Below are positions 28,498-38,179 of a DNA stretch of 64,000 nucleotides, piece by piece. Each line of letters opens with the position of its first letter. The stretch's first letter is position 1. The position numbers and the translations under genes were made by a program. Location: assembly GCF_900114495.1 (NCBI RefSeq), contig NZ_FOZI01000001.1, positions 143,469 to 207,468 on the forward strand, in the 5' to 3' direction. The DNA comes from Dyella sp. OK004. GTDB lineage: Bacteria > Pseudomonadota > Gammaproteobacteria > Xanthomonadales > Rhodanobacteraceae. The notes beneath the pieces were generated by a model, which saw nothing but the letters and a program-made list of their open reading frames with translations, was not told where the DNA came from and searched no databases.

Positions 28498-29646
28498 ATG
28501 CTCAAGTTCTGGAAGAAGAAACCCGCCGACACGACTCCGGGTCAGCCCGCCGCCGCCCCGGCCAGCGCGGAAACCGCCCCGGCAGCGGCGCTTCCGCACG
28601 ACACCGATGCCACCTCGCTGGACAATGCCGTCGCGGTGCTGGGCGAAGCGTTGGCGGAAGCCTCGCCCCCGGCCGAAGCACCCGGTGAGGAGGTGCCTTT
28701 TCAAGTGCCAGGCGAAGAGGCCGCACCGGCCAAGCGCAGCTGGCGCGACCGGCTCGCCGGCAGCGCATTCGCGCGCGGACTTACTACGCTGTTCGTACGT
28801 CATCCCAAGCTCGATGACGAGCTGCTGGATGAGCTGGAAACCACGCTGATTACTGCAGACGTAGGTGTCGAAGCCAGCACCTCGCTGGTGGAAGACCTGC
28901 GCAAGCGTATGCACAAGCGTGAGTTCGCCGATGCCGCAGCGCTGCTCGCCGCGCTGCGGCAGGCACTCGTCACCTTGCTGGTGCCAGTGCAAAAGCCGCT
29001 GGACGTGAGCGGTCGCGCACCGTTCGTGGTGCTCACCGTCGGCATCAACGGCGTCGGCAAGACCACCACCATCGGCAAGCTTGCACGGCGTTATCGCGAC
29101 GATGGCCACAACGTGATGCTGGCCGCAGGCGACACCTTCCGCGCCGCCGCGGTGGAGCAGCTCAAAACCTGGGGTGCACGCAACAACGTTCCAGTGATTT
29201 CGCAGGGCCAGGATGCCGATGCCGCCAGCGTGATCTTCGATGCGCTGCAGGCAGCGCGTTCGCGCAATGCCGATGTGCTGATCGCCGATACCGCCGGCCG
29301 CCTGCACACGCAGGGCGGCCTGATGGATGAGCTCGGCAAGATCGCGCGCGTGATGAAGAAAATCGATGCCGACGCACCGCACGAAGTGCTAATGGTGATC
29401 GACGGCACCACCGGCCAGAACGCAGTGAGTCAGGTGCGCCAGTTCCGCCAGATCGTCGGCGTCTCTGGCCTGGTGGTGACCAAGCTCGACGGTACTGCCA
29501 AGGGCGGTGTGGTGTTCGCGCTGGCGCGCGAATTCGGCCTGCCGATCCGCTATGTGGGCCTGGGCGAAACTGCCACCGATCTGCGCGTGTTCGATGCCGA
29601 GGCTTATGTCGATGGCTTGCTGCCAGCCAATATCGGCCATGGCTGA
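28498..29646 (+). CDS. ftsY: Signal recognition particle receptor FtsY
   Basis: 382 aa. A short acidic Ala/Pro-rich A domain (about 1-80), then the N helical bundle and the GTPase G domain with GINGVGKTTTIGKLAR (G1), DTAGR (G3) and TKLDGTAKGG (G4). Cytosolic/membrane-peripheral receptor that docks SRP-ribosome complexes at SecYEG. The G1 loop GxNGxGKTTT is the FtsY form, distinguishing it from Ffh. Confidence 0.97.
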   Translation: MLKFWKKKPADTTPGQPAAAPASAETAPAAALPHDTDATSLDNAVAVLGEALAEASPPAEAPGEEVPFQVPGEEAAPAKRSWRDRLAGSAFARGLTTLFVRHPKLDDELLDELETTLITADVGVEASTSLVEDLRKRMHKREFADAAALLAALRQALVTLLVPVQKPLDVSGRAPFVVLTVGINGVGKTTTIGKLARRYRDDGHNVMLAAGDTFRAAAVEQLKTWGARNNVPVISQGQDADAASVIFDALQAARSRNADVLIADTAGRLHTQGGLMDELGKIARVMKKIDADAPHEVLMVIDGTTGQNAVSQVRQFRQIVGVSGLVVTKLDGTAKGGVVFALAREFGLPIRYVGLGETATDLRVFDAEAYVDGLLPANIGHG

Positions 29647-29677
29647 GCAGACCCTGCAGCGGCTGCGGAGCTAGACC

Positions 29678-30748
29678 ATGCCGCGCTGGCTACGCATCAG
29701 CCTGTGGAGTTTCGGCGGCGTCGCGCTGGTGGCGCTGGTCACGGTGGTGATCTCGCTTTATCTGTTGCTGCAACCCAGCCGCTTCACCGCGATGCTGCAA
29801 TCGCAGGCCGGCCAGGCGGGGCTGGACCTCAACCTTGCCAGCCCGGCCAGCCCCACCCTGTTCCCGCGCCCCGCGCTCGAACTGCAGGGACTTACCTTGA
29901 GTGCGAAGGGCGCGAGCATGCCGATACTGCTTGCCGCCCGTGGCCGCCTGCAATTGCCGTGGCGTGCGCTGCTGGGCAGTGAAACGGCGATCTCGCGGCT
30001 GGAGATCGATTCGCCCCGTGTCGACCTCGACGCGTTGCAAGCTTGGCTCGCCGGCTTGCCGCCGCGAGAGGAAAGCACGCCGCCGGAAATTCCGCGCATC
30101 GAAGCCGGCGTGCGCATCACACGCGGCAGCCTGGTGCGTGGCAACGAAATGCTATTGAGCGACGTGGCGGTGGACGCCGGCAGCCTAGTGCCGGGCCAAC
30201 CCTTTCCGCTGACTATTTCAGCCCGCAGCGCGGACGGTACGCCGCTGCAGTTGCGGCTTTCCGCGACGCCGCGCGTCAAGGGCGAGGCGTTACGGCTGGA
30301 AGGCATCGACCTGCATCTCGCCCAGGACAACACACTCACTCTGCAGTTGACTGGCGAGGCGCGCTGGCATGGTGCCGCCGATGCGTCGCTCAAGCTCAAT
30401 GGCAAGCTCGACCATGCCGATGCCGGTGTGTATGACACTTCGCTGGTGCTGACACCCGCGAACGAGATCGACCCCTTGCTGCTCGCAGTGAAACTGGACG
30501 GCCCCGACAACCATGCTGATCTGCGCCTGCCGCCGCTGGCATTGGCCGACTGGTGGTCACAGCTCAGCCATCCGCAGGGGCCACGACTCGGTGTGCCGCC
30601 GGGCACCGGCACTGCGGATATCGCGAAGCTCGAAACCGGCGGCATCGTGGTGGAAGGCCTGAGCATCAAGGCCGGCGTCGAACCGCCGCCCCCGCCTGCG
30701 CCGACCAAGAGCACCGGCAAGCCCGCGCCTGCGCGCAAGAAGCCATGA
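29678..30748 (+). CDS. AsmA-like inner-membrane-anchored protein
   Basis: 356 aa. An N-terminal transmembrane anchor (about 8-31) and a periplasmic domain rich in beta strands, including the AsmA-like LELQGLTLSAKG, PWRALLGSETAISRLEIDSPRVDLDAL in pieces. The C-terminus is a Pro/Lys-rich tail. AsmA-type proteins are linked to outer-membrane biogenesis and lipid transport. Shorter than typical AsmA (about 600 aa). Overlaps mutY by 4 nt. Confidence 0.7.
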   Translation: MPRWLRISLWSFGGVALVALVTVVISLYLLLQPSRFTAMLQSQAGQAGLDLNLASPASPTLFPRPALELQGLTLSAKGASMPILLAARGRLQLPWRALLGSETAISRLEIDSPRVDLDALQAWLAGLPPREESTPPEIPRIEAGVRITRGSLVRGNEMLLSDVAVDAGSLVPGQPFPLTISARSADGTPLQLRLSATPRVKGEALRLEGIDLHLAQDNTLTLQLTGEARWHGAADASLKLNGKLDHADAGVYDTSLVLTPANEIDPLLLAVKLDGPDNHADLRLPPLALADWWSQLSHPQGPRLGVPPGTGTADIAKLETGGIVVEGLSIKAGVEPPPPPAPTKSTGKPAPARKKP

Positions 30749-31806
30749 TCGTCGACAACAAGAACACCTTCGCCACCGACTTGCTGGCGTGGTTCGATCG
30801 CCATGGCCGTCATGATCTGCCGTGGCAGCACCCGCGCGACGCTTATCGCGTGTGGCTGTCGGAAGTGATGTTGCAGCAGACGCAGGTGACAACGGTGATT
30901 CCGTATTTCCTGCGCTTCGTGGGCGCGCTGCCGACGCTGCGCGATCTCGCGGCTGCCGATGAAGACACCGTACTCGCGCAGTGGTCGGGCCTGGGTTACT
31001 ACCGGCGCGCGCGCTTCCTGCATCGCGCCGCGCAGATTTGCGTGGAACAGCATCAAGGCGAACTGCCGCGCGACTTCGACGCGCTGACCGCCCTGCCCGG
31101 CATCGGCCGCTCCACCGCGGGCGCGATCCTGGCGCAAGCGCATGGGCTGCGTTTTCCCATCCTGGACGGCAACGTCAAGCGCGTGCTCACGCGCTATCAC
31201 GGCATCCATGGCCACCCCGGCCAGAGTGCGGTGGAGAAAGTGCTGTGGCAGCACGCTGATGCGCACACGCCGGGCGAACGCGTCGCCGACTACACCCAGG
31301 CCATCATGGATCTGGGTGCAACGCTTTGTGTGCGCTCGCGTCCATTGTGCGGCGGCTGCCCGCTGGTATCGGGCTGCGTGGCGCATCGCGATGGACTCAC
31401 CGCGCAGCTACCCAGCGCCAAACCGAGCAAAACCATTCCCACCCGCTCCACCGTGATGCTGGTGCTGCGCGATGCGAACAAGCGCGTGCTGCTTGAGCGG
31501 CGCGGACCGCAAGGCGTGTGGTCTGGCCTATGGAGCCTGCCCGAAGCTACCGATCACGACGACGCCTGGCGCGCGGCGCAGCAGCTCGCTCGCATCGACG
31601 ACGCGCAGGCGCTTACGCCGTTCACCCACGTTTTCAGCCACTACCGCCTGCAAGTCGAACCACTGTTGTTCGACGACGCGACAGCGCACCGTGCCATCGC
31701 CGATAATCCGTCGCTGCGCTGGTGCAACATCGGCGAGATTGCCGCCCTCGGCCTCCCTGCCCCCGTGCGCAGCCTGCTACAAAGTCTTCAAGGAACCATG
31801 CAATGA
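30745..31806 (+). CDS. mutY: A/G-specific adenine glycosylase MutY
   Basis: 353 aa from the ATG at 30745 (ATGA overlap). HhH-GPD motif [13 protein letters not shown] followed by [12 protein letters not shown] with catalytic Asp; [11 protein letters not shown] holds the catalytic Glu. The [4Fe-4S] loop is C-x6-C-x2-C-x5-C ([17 protein letters not shown]). The C-terminal Nudix-like domain recognises 8-oxoG. Removes adenine mispaired with 8-oxoG. Followed by yggX with a 4-nt overlap, a widely conserved pair. Confidence 0.97.
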   Translation: MIVDNKNTFATDLLAWFDRHGRHDLPWQHPRDAYRVWLSEVMLQQTQVTTVIPYFLRFVGALPTLRDLAAADEDTVLAQWSGLGYYRRARFLHRAAQICVEQHQGELPRDFDALTALPGIGRSTAGAILAQAHGLRFPILDGNVKRVLTRYHGIHGHPGQSAVEKVLWQHADAHTPGERVADYTQAIMDLGATLCVRSRPLCGGCPLVSGCVAHRDGLTAQLPSAKPSKTIPTRSTVMLVLRDANKRVLLERRGPQGVWSGLWSLPEATDHDDAWRAAQQLARIDDAQALTPFTHVFSHYRLQVEPLLFDDATAHRAIADNPSLRWCNIGEIAALGLPAPVRSLLQSLQGTMQ

Positions 31807-32081
31807 GTCGCACTGTTCACTGCGCCAAGCTCGACATAGACGCCGAGGGCCTGGATTTCGCCCCCTGGCCCGGCCAGCTCGGCCAGCGTATCTACGCCGA
31901 AATCTCCAAACCCGCCTGGCAGCAATGGCTGGCCCACCAGACCATGCTGATCAACGAATATCGCCTCAATCCGCTCGACCCCAAGGCCCGCCAGTTCCTG
32001 AGCGGAGAGATGGAGAAATTCCTGTTTGGCGGCGAGGTGAAGCCGCCCGAGGGCTATGTCGCGCCGGGCAGCGAATCTTGA
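31803..32081 (+). CDS. yggX: Probable Fe(2+)-trafficking protein YggX
   Basis: 92 aa. [10 protein letters not shown] with conserved Cys7, [31 protein letters not shown] in pieces and the C-terminal [11 protein letters not shown] segment are diagnostic. Small cytoplasmic protein that protects Fe-S clusters from oxidants. Coupled to mutY (ATGA), linking oxidative DNA repair to iron protection. Confidence 0.95.
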   Translation: MSRTVHCAKLDIDAEGLDFAPWPGQLGQRIYAEISKPAWQQWLAHQTMLINEYRLNPLDPKARQFLSGEMEKFLFGGEVKPPEGYVAPGSES

Positions 32082-32152
32082 CGCCCATCCCGACATCCGG
32101 TTTAATACGCGGCTCCACGCAGTATCGATGACCGTAGCGGTCGTCCACCCTT

Positions 32153-32228
32153 GGCCGGGTAGCTCAGTTGGTAGAGCAGGGGATTGAAAATCCCCGTGTC
32201 GGCGGTTCGATTCCGTCCCCGGCCACCA
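32153..32228 (+). tRNA. tRNA-Phe (anticodon GAA)
   Basis: 76 nt with CCA encoded. Acceptor GGCCGGG/CCCGGCC, D-arm with AGCTCAGTTGGTAGAGC, anticodon stem GGGGA-TTGAAAA-TCCCC giving GAA, and T-arm with GGTTCGATTCC. No integrase or flanking repeat of its 3' end was found downstream. Confidence 0.97.
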
Positions 32229-32531
32229 CCGAATTCGAACGGCTCGCAGCGATGCGGGCCGTTTTCGTTTTTGCCGTGGCTGCTCCGCCTGATAAGCGTC
32301 CGCGCCCTCAACGCGCCGAACCCTACCTGGAGCGCGCGATGCATAGACAACACCATGCCGTGAATCCAAAACAAGAACCCGACCACAAAAAACAAAGTGG
32401 CCGACATCGACTATCCGTAGCGGCGCCGTCATGTCGGCAAATACTGCACCCGATTCCGGCAGTGGATCACACCTGCTTTCTCAGGTATTTCACATCGTTG
32501 TCTCTATGTTGAAAAATGGGCTGGGGACATA

Positions 32532-34097
32532 ATGGGGATCGGCGCGGACATGGATCAAAAGCTGGGTTGGCTCGGCCGGCAGGTCGCAGTGGCAGTAGCG
32601 TATGGACTCGTGTATGAGCTGCTGCGAAGCATGAGCTTCGCGCATTTCGTGCCGGTCAGCGGCTTCAAGCTGAGCGTGCTGTTGCTAACACCGCGACGTT
32701 ATTGGCCCGCGCTGTTGATCAGTGAAATGTCGGTTCTCGCTTATACCCTCGAGAGCTGCATCGCGAGCTTCGGGTGGGCGTTCTATCTCTTCTCCATCGT
32801 TCCGCCGATCGCACTGCTTATGGTCATCGTGGCGGCATGCCGCGCCAGGCTGCCGGGACTTACGCTTCCGCACTTCAGACTCAGCAGCCTGCTCATCTGC
32901 ACACTTATTTCGAGCCTGGCGCTGCTGGCCGACAGCCTGATTTCAGCCTCACTGATTCTTGACCCGATCGGCGTAGGAAGAAAACCGCTGCCGGTTCTGG
33001 CGGCGGATTACCTGCTGGGTATCTATACCGGCATCCTGGCCGTCACGCCACTGGTCCTGACAGCGGCGCTTGAGTGGCACAAGCGCCGATCGCTTACAGC
33101 TATCTGGATAAACAACAAGGCGTTGCTCCAAGCCACCGCGTTCGCCCTGATCGCGATGAGCGTAGAAGTCTTTGCCTTCTCATACTCCGACAACGCCACG
33201 TTGCGCTTTGCTGGCCAGGCCATCTTGTTGGTGCCGGCGGCTTATTTCTTGATGCGCTGGGACTGGAAGGGTGCGGCGGCGGTGGGCGCACTGTCGAGCT
33301 TCGGCATCGTGGCCCTGATGCCGGCCAAGTTCGATCTTGCCACGTTGATGACGCAGACGATGATGGCATTGTCGCTGACCGCTTTCATCGTACTTGGTCA
33401 ACAGACCGCCAAGCTCAAACAGGCGGATAAGGCCAAAGACAACCACTTGAAGAAGGCCCGACTCGAGCAGCACCTCTCAGAGCTGAGACTTCAACGCAGC
33501 TCCTTTGAACTCTCGTTCGTCAATGTAGAGCTGGCGCGCGCCCACCGGCATCTGCTGATCCAGCTCGGCCATACGCATAACCGGGGCGAAGTGGAAACGC
33601 AGAAACACCACCTGACGAAAACCACACGGCGGTTGACTGAGCTTGCCAACTCGCTGGCGCCGCCGATGGGCTCTGGGCATCCGCATGCGTTTACTGAGGG
33701 GCCTGTATCGGAGTTGCTGGGCAAACTTGGCATCGACTACCAAGTCAATCTCCACGGACAGCTCAGCCTGCTGTCGAAAAGTACACTGGCCCTGCTCTAC
33801 CGCCTCTCATGCGAGGCGGTGGCGTACCTTCTGAAGGAGCATCCGACTGATCGCATTGTCCTATCGACACAGACTGTCATCGAAGACAACGTCATGACGA
33901 TCGCGCTTACGGTGCAAAGCGCCGGGCAAATCATTTCGTCTCCTGCCCGAAACAGGATCATGCAAGAGTTGGGTACTTACGATCTCGGATTGGAAGAGCT
34001 GCGCATCCGCGCACAGCTCTTCAATGGTGACGTGGCCATCGACGGCAAACAGGTCCACGTGAGCCTCCAACAGGAGTTCATTACTGAGCTCGACTGA
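32532..34097 (+). CDS. MASE1-type membrane sensor with degenerate kinase module
   Basis: 521 aa. Eight or so transmembrane helices (about 10-300) resemble the MASE1 sensory domain. A coiled-coil (about 300-370) follows, then a C-terminal region (about 400-515) whose LYRLSCEAVAYLLKEHPTDRIVLS segment aligns in shape with the N box of NarX/UhpB-type ATPase domains. The phospho-accepting His box and the Asn of the N box, and clear G boxes, are missing, so it is probably not an active kinase. The 303-bp gap from tRNA-Phe (32229-32531) holds no other feature I can see. Its 3' end overlaps the convergent downstream gene by 17 nt. No response regulator is adjacent. Confidence 0.7.
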   Translation: MGIGADMDQKLGWLGRQVAVAVAYGLVYELLRSMSFAHFVPVSGFKLSVLLLTPRRYWPALLISEMSVLAYTLESCIASFGWAFYLFSIVPPIALLMVIVAACRARLPGLTLPHFRLSSLLICTLISSLALLADSLISASLILDPIGVGRKPLPVLAADYLLGIYTGILAVTPLVLTAALEWHKRRSLTAIWINNKALLQATAFALIAMSVEVFAFSYSDNATLRFAGQAILLVPAAYFLMRWDWKGAAAVGALSSFGIVALMPAKFDLATLMTQTMMALSLTAFIVLGQQTAKLKQADKAKDNHLKKARLEQHLSELRLQRSSFELSFVNVELARAHRHLLIQLGHTHNRGEVETQKHHLTKTTRRLTELANSLAPPMGSGHPHAFTEGPVSELLGKLGIDYQVNLHGQLSLLSKSTLALLYRLSCEAVAYLLKEHPTDRIVLSTQTVIEDNVMTIALTVQSAGQIISSPARNRIMQELGTYDLGLEELRIRAQLFNGDVAIDGKQVHVSLQQEFITELD

Positions 34098-34587
34098 CTG
34101 GGCAGTCGTTGGGATCACATAACGCCGCTGCTGGCGCCGCCTGGATACGGGTAACCGGGCAGTCGTTGGGATCGCAGCCTGCTGCCGGCATAACGCTCCA
34201 TACATACTGACCCTTGCCATTCACAGCCACGGCAACCTGCGTAACACCATCGCTGTAAACCACTTCGGCATGACTCAACGGACCACTACGCATGGGCACA
34301 TCCGGCGTGGATACGCTGCCCGCATCGCTGCCCATCGGCAGTGCCAGATAAAGGCCATTCGCCGTAGCCACACCCATGCGGACCTGATTGCCGAGATCGT
34401 TGACCTGGACGTAGTTGATGCCGTCACGAATAAAGCGGTAGACGTGCCAGCGCGGACTTTGCGACACATCCTTCGTTGCTGGCCTTGCCGCACCCATACC
34501 CTGTTGCTCCAGAGCGGTGGCACCCGCAGTTCCGAACAGAGAACCGACGAGCAACAAAACGCCAAACAATGCATGACGCATTTTCAT
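34081..34587 (-). CDS. Secreted protein with tandem CDPNDCPV C-terminal motifs
   Basis: 168 aa from the ATG at 34587. A Sec signal peptide (about 1-22, cut near AGA-TA) precedes a globular part with WHVYRFIRDGINYVQVNDLGNQVRMGVATANG in pieces. The C-terminal 35 residues hold CDPNDCPVTR and CDPNDCPVSR separated by an Ala-rich linker. At DNA level a 17-nt block, GGGCAGTCGTTGGGATC on plus, repeats exactly at 34100 and 34157 (57 nt apart). I do not recognise the family. The paired Cys could form disulphides or bind metal. It converges with the sensor gene. Confidence 0.7.
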   Translation of the reverse strand: MKMRHALFGVLLLVGSLFGTAGATALEQQGMGAARPATKDVSQSPRWHVYRFIRDGINYVQVNDLGNQVRMGVATANGLYLALPMGSDAGSVSTPDVPMRSGPLSHAEVVYSDGVTQVAVAVNGKGQYVWSVMPAAGCDPNDCPVTRIQAAPAAALCDPNDCPVSRAQ

Positions 34588-34831
34588 ACCAATGACTCCC
34601 CCTTCCAAGGTTCGTGGTTCAGGCCGGGATGATGGCGTCGGGATCGTGACGCCATAGTGAGGAATCTTGGCATACCTCTCGCATGCATGCGCTAGCCGTT
34701 AAGTGATAGACAGCTGACTTCGCGCCTTTACCTGGCGCTGAATCTCGCCTCTCGCGCGCCCCCGTATTCACCGCAGGTTGGAGTTTTGCTGGCGAGACTC
34801 GCAGTTCCCCGCCAACCACGAGGAACTGTCC

Positions 34832-35248
34832 ATGAAGAAAAGTATCGCTTCATTGACCATCGCTCTCGCTCTGGGAGCCTCCACCGCCATGGCGCAGGAA
34901 GCGCTCACCGAGCGTCAGGTGCATACGCAGCTCGAGCAGCAGGGTTACACCAAGATCCACGATCTGAAATTCACTGACGGCATGTGGCGAGCACGCGCCA
35001 AGAGCGCGGATGGCGCGCGTGTCGCAGTAAAAATCGACGCCAAGACCGGACAGGCTTATCCTGACGAACAGGTCTCGCGCCTCAGTGAGCGCGATGTGCG
35101 CGCAGCCCTTTCGACCGGGGGCTACACCCACGTGCATGACGTGGCGTACAAGGATGGCATGTGGAGGGCGAAGGCCGAGAACCCAGCCGGCGCCGACGTG
35201 AAATTACAGATCGATCCCGAGACCGGCCGCGTGATCGGCACCAACTGA
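34832..35248 (+). CDS. Tandem PepSY-domain periplasmic protein
   Basis: 138 aa from the ATG at 34832 with GAGGAAC in front. Signal peptide 1-21 (cut at AMA-QE). Two PepSY-like repeats: LTERQVHTQLEQQGYTKIHD...IDAKTGQ and LSERDVRAALSTGGYTHVHD...IDPETGRVIG, each with the same DGMWRA(R/K)A core. PepSY proteins are proposed to bind or inhibit peptidases or peptides in the envelope. Convergent with lanM. The upstream gap 34588-34831 must hold the two divergent promoters; none is obvious. Confidence 0.83.
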   Translation: MKKSIASLTIALALGASTAMAQEALTERQVHTQLEQQGYTKIHDLKFTDGMWRARAKSADGARVAVKIDAKTGQAYPDEQVSRLSERDVRAALSTGGYTHVHDVAYKDGMWRAKAENPAGADVKLQIDPETGRVIGTN

Positions 35249-35257
35249 CAACGTGAA

Positions 35258-35282
35258 GCCCGGGGGCATTCCGCCTCCGGGC
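35258..35282. terminator. Hairpin between convergent PepSY gene and lanM
   Basis: GCCCGGGGGC-ATT-CCGCCTCCGGGC, an imperfect 9-10 bp GC stem in the 45-nt gap between the two stop codons. No U-tract on either strand, so a weak or factor-assisted bidirectional terminator. Confidence 0.45.
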
Positions 35283-35293
35283 ATGCATTCGCA

Positions 35294-38176
35294 TCACTCC
35301 TGCCGACCCAGTGTGAGGATCGAAGGCAGCGTGCTTTCGGGATGTGCGCGAAGCAGCTGATAGGCGATGCCGCCCACGCCCGGCATCAGGCCCGGAGAGA
35401 AGGTATCGCGAACCATGCCGCAGATCGGGCCGTGATCTTCGATACTGGTCAGCCAGTGTGCCAGCAGCACTTCGTGGGACAGTCCGGCAGGCGCCTCGCC
35501 CGCCGTTATCGCAGCATCCAGCAGCTCCCACGCTGAAGCGTCGCCGTGACAGGCCGAGTGATTCCAGCCCAGGCCCTGACGCCATGCCGCCGCTGCGGCG
35601 CGCTGAAGCTGGGTACGTGTTTGCGCATGTTCTAGTGAGGGATCGAGATCAAGGTGTGCGAGGCCGATGCCGACGGCGCCGTGGCACCAAGCCGCGGCGG
35701 TCCTGGCACCGGGCAGCATGCGCAGGTCAAGCCAGTTGCGTTCGCTGTGGTCGTACAGCGCTTCTTCAAAAGCGAAAGCTGCCGTAGCCATGTCGCTATA
35801 TCGCTGCTCACCCGTTGCACGCGCTAGCTGGATCAATGCCCAGGCGATGCCGGTGACGCCGTGAGCGAAGCCGCCGACGCCATCGGGCCACTGCTCTTGT
35901 GTCCAACAGGCTTTGTCGCCGTCGCGGACGGCCCGTGCGCACAAACCGTCGCCGAGATCGCGCGCCATCTGCAGATAACGCGCATCGCCGGTGCGGCGCG
36001 CCAGCATCAACAGCGGAGGAATGGCTCCCGCGGCACCGGAGAGCACGTCCACCATATCGCTAGCTTTTATCGCCTCCGGCATCGCTTCGGCGAGCGTGCA
36101 GGCATGCGCAATACCGCCGTCGCGATCCATGCCCCAGTGCGCCAGGGTCAGCCACATCCAGATCAACGAACCCAAGCCGGAATAACCACCGAGCGGCAAC
36201 GGCCGCACCTTGAGCGTGTCGTGGCGCTGGCGCTCTGCCTTCTCAGCGAGCAGTTCGAGCGAGAACAGGGTTGCGGTCAGCAGTTCGTCGAGTCCTTCCA
36301 CGACATCGGCGCGCCCTGCCCCGGCTTCGCGCAGATAAGCGCCGATCAACAAGGCGACCCCGGACGTGCCGGCGTACAGATCCTGCGTCAACGGCTGCAC
36401 CGACCATCCCGTGACAGGGTCGAACACCGGTGCGATCCACGCCACGCTGCCATCGTCACCGCGGATGGCGGTAGCTACCAGATCTAGCATGATTTTCGCG
36501 GCCTGCGCGCGACGACGCGCATCGACGTCGCCCAGTCGCGCCTGCGTCGGCCAAAGCGATTCGTCACCCGGCATCCAGCCCTGATTGATGTACGCGCTGA
36601 TCAGCGTCGCTTTGATCACGCTGCGCTCCAGCTGCGGATCGATGCTGCGCCAGTGATCCAGTGCGGCATCCACCAGATTCAACGGCGGCAGCCACTGCGT
36701 GTCGCGCGGACCGTCCAGCCGCCCCTGTCGTGCCGTGGTTGAGAAGAAGGGAATGTCGCCTTCGAGCAGATCGCTGATCTCGGCTTCGATCACTTCCGGA
36801 TCGCCCGGAGCCACCGCGACATTGGCCGCCATGCGCGTCATCAGTTCGCGCGCACGTGCGGTCGCATTGGCTTCGTTATGCAGCGAGACCGGATGCCACA
36901 GCATGCGCGCCAGCTCGGCATAAACCTCAGTCGCGCGCGGCACGACGCGGATACGGCAATCAGCGAAGCGCTCCAGGCGTCCACGCAGCGCACCGTTGTC
37001 GTCGAGGCGACGCAAGGTCGCCGTCATACTGTCGAACGCATCCAGTACATCGGGCCAGAATCGCGACAGCACCGGCTTCGCGCTGGGGTGGTTCTGCGCT
37101 ATCGGTGCAGCGATCTTGATCGTGCCCAGGCGCGCTTCGTCCGTGCCGGCGTGGATGATGCTTGGCTGCTCCAGCATCGGCTGTTGTCCGGGCAATGAAC
37201 CCACGGCTGACGTATCCACGCCACGCCAGCCTAGTCCAAGTCCGCGTCCCGGCAGCATGCCGATACTTAGCACGGTGCCCGCCACCAGATCGGCGGCACC
37301 GTCGGCCGCCTGGCCATAGCCGGATGGTTTGCGCGGCAGCTTCGGCGTGAACAGCGTTTCGCAGTCGATCACCACTGGGCTGCCACCGTGAGCGATCAGA
37401 TTTTCCGCATGCAGATCGCTACCGCCGAGCAAACTCATGATCGCCAGCCAATGGCCGATGCCACGATAGAAATCACACAGCTCGTTATCGTCGGCGGCAT
37501 AGCGATGGCCAACGAATTCGGCCCAGCCATATTCCGTGCGCGTCACTACCCGCGGCACGCGGATGGTCAAAGCTTCGTCGTGATCGCCGGCAAGCGTTTC
37601 GATGAAATGGGCGAGCTCACGATCCGTCGCCATCGAGCGCGGCTTGTAGACGACCCGCCCGCCTTCGCAATGCAACAGGGCAACGGTCTGGCCGCGGCGA
37701 TGACTATCGCCCGCACCGAAGCTCAGTTTCAACAGGCGGCCTGCTTCGCCACCGCATAACATGTTCAGGCTGTCGCGATCGTGCGCCCAATGCTGCGCGA
37801 AACGCAGCGCGGCGTGGCAGCGATTGCGCACGATACTGCTAACCCGCACCAGCAATCGTGGGTAATGCGCGGCGAGGCCGGTCCAGAAATCCGGATGCGA
37901 GGACAGCGCGATGAAATGCGTCCACCGCTGTGCCGCATTCTCACCATGCAACACTCCTTCGGTGCGCGCGGCATGCAGCTCTACCAGCAGTACGCGGGTG
38001 AGCTTGGCATGCAGGATGGCGAGCAGAACCTCGCGCGTGCCAGCCAGAATGACCTCGCGCTCGCTTGCATGCAGGCCGGCGATTTCCGCTAGCTGGGTTG
38101 CCAGTCCGTCCAGCTCGGACGAATACAGGCAACCCAGTGAAGCGTCGAAATAGCCGGCGTCCGTGACGGACGCCAC
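35294..38176 (-). CDS. lanM: Class II lanthipeptide synthetase LanM
   Basis: 960 aa, full length; GTG start at 38176, 3 nt after the lanA stop. The N-terminal dehydratase domain (about 90-560) keeps the kinase-like residues: Lys178 in VVYKPRS, Asp254, His256 and Asn259 in GGSDLHAENL, and Asp271 in VIDCETLF. It phosphorylates and eliminates Ser/Thr in the precursor. The C-terminal LanC-like cyclase (about 610-960) keeps the zinc ligands Cys831 (WCHGAVGIG), Cys876 and His877 (SACHGDAS), which activate Cys for lanthionine formation. GxxG toroid repeats (YAGTSGVAL, FAHGVTGIA, MPGVGGIAY) are present. Both halves look catalytically intact. No lanT, protease, immunity or regulator gene is attached. 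Confidence 0.95.
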   Translation of the reverse strand: MASVTDAGYFDASLGCLYSSELDGLATQLAEIAGLHASEREVILAGTREVLLAILHAKLTRVLLVELHAARTEGVLHGENAAQRWTHFIALSSHPDFWTGLAAHYPRLLVRVSSIVRNRCHAALRFAQHWAHDRDSLNMLCGGEAGRLLKLSFGAGDSHRRGQTVALLHCEGGRVVYKPRSMATDRELAHFIETLAGDHDEALTIRVPRVVTRTEYGWAEFVGHRYAADDNELCDFYRGIGHWLAIMSLLGGSDLHAENLIAHGGSPVVIDCETLFTPKLPRKPSGYGQAADGAADLVAGTVLSIGMLPGRGLGLGWRGVDTSAVGSLPGQQPMLEQPSIIHAGTDEARLGTIKIAAPIAQNHPSAKPVLSRFWPDVLDAFDSMTATLRRLDDNGALRGRLERFADCRIRVVPRATEVYAELARMLWHPVSLHNEANATARARELMTRMAANVAVAPGDPEVIEAEISDLLEGDIPFFSTTARQGRLDGPRDTQWLPPLNLVDAALDHWRSIDPQLERSVIKATLISAYINQGWMPGDESLWPTQARLGDVDARRRAQAAKIMLDLVATAIRGDDGSVAWIAPVFDPVTGWSVQPLTQDLYAGTSGVALLIGAYLREAGAGRADVVEGLDELLTATLFSLELLAEKAERQRHDTLKVRPLPLGGYSGLGSLIWMWLTLAHWGMDRDGGIAHACTLAEAMPEAIKASDMVDVLSGAAGAIPPLLMLARRTGDARYLQMARDLGDGLCARAVRDGDKACWTQEQWPDGVGGFAHGVTGIAWALIQLARATGEQRYSDMATAAFAFEEALYDHSERNWLDLRMLPGARTAAAWCHGAVGIGLAHLDLDPSLEHAQTRTQLQRAAAAAWRQGLGWNHSACHGDASAWELLDAAITAGEAPAGLSHEVLLAHWLTSIEDHGPICGMVRDTFSPGLMPGVGGIAYQLLRAHPESTLPSILTLGRQE

Positions 38177-38179
38177 GCG

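Noticed and set aside
34081-34587. The CDPNDCPV protein as a second multi-core RiPP precursor
   Set aside because: It has a Sec signal peptide and a folded-looking 130-residue domain, and the repeated units have few Ser/Thr for LanM to dehydrate.
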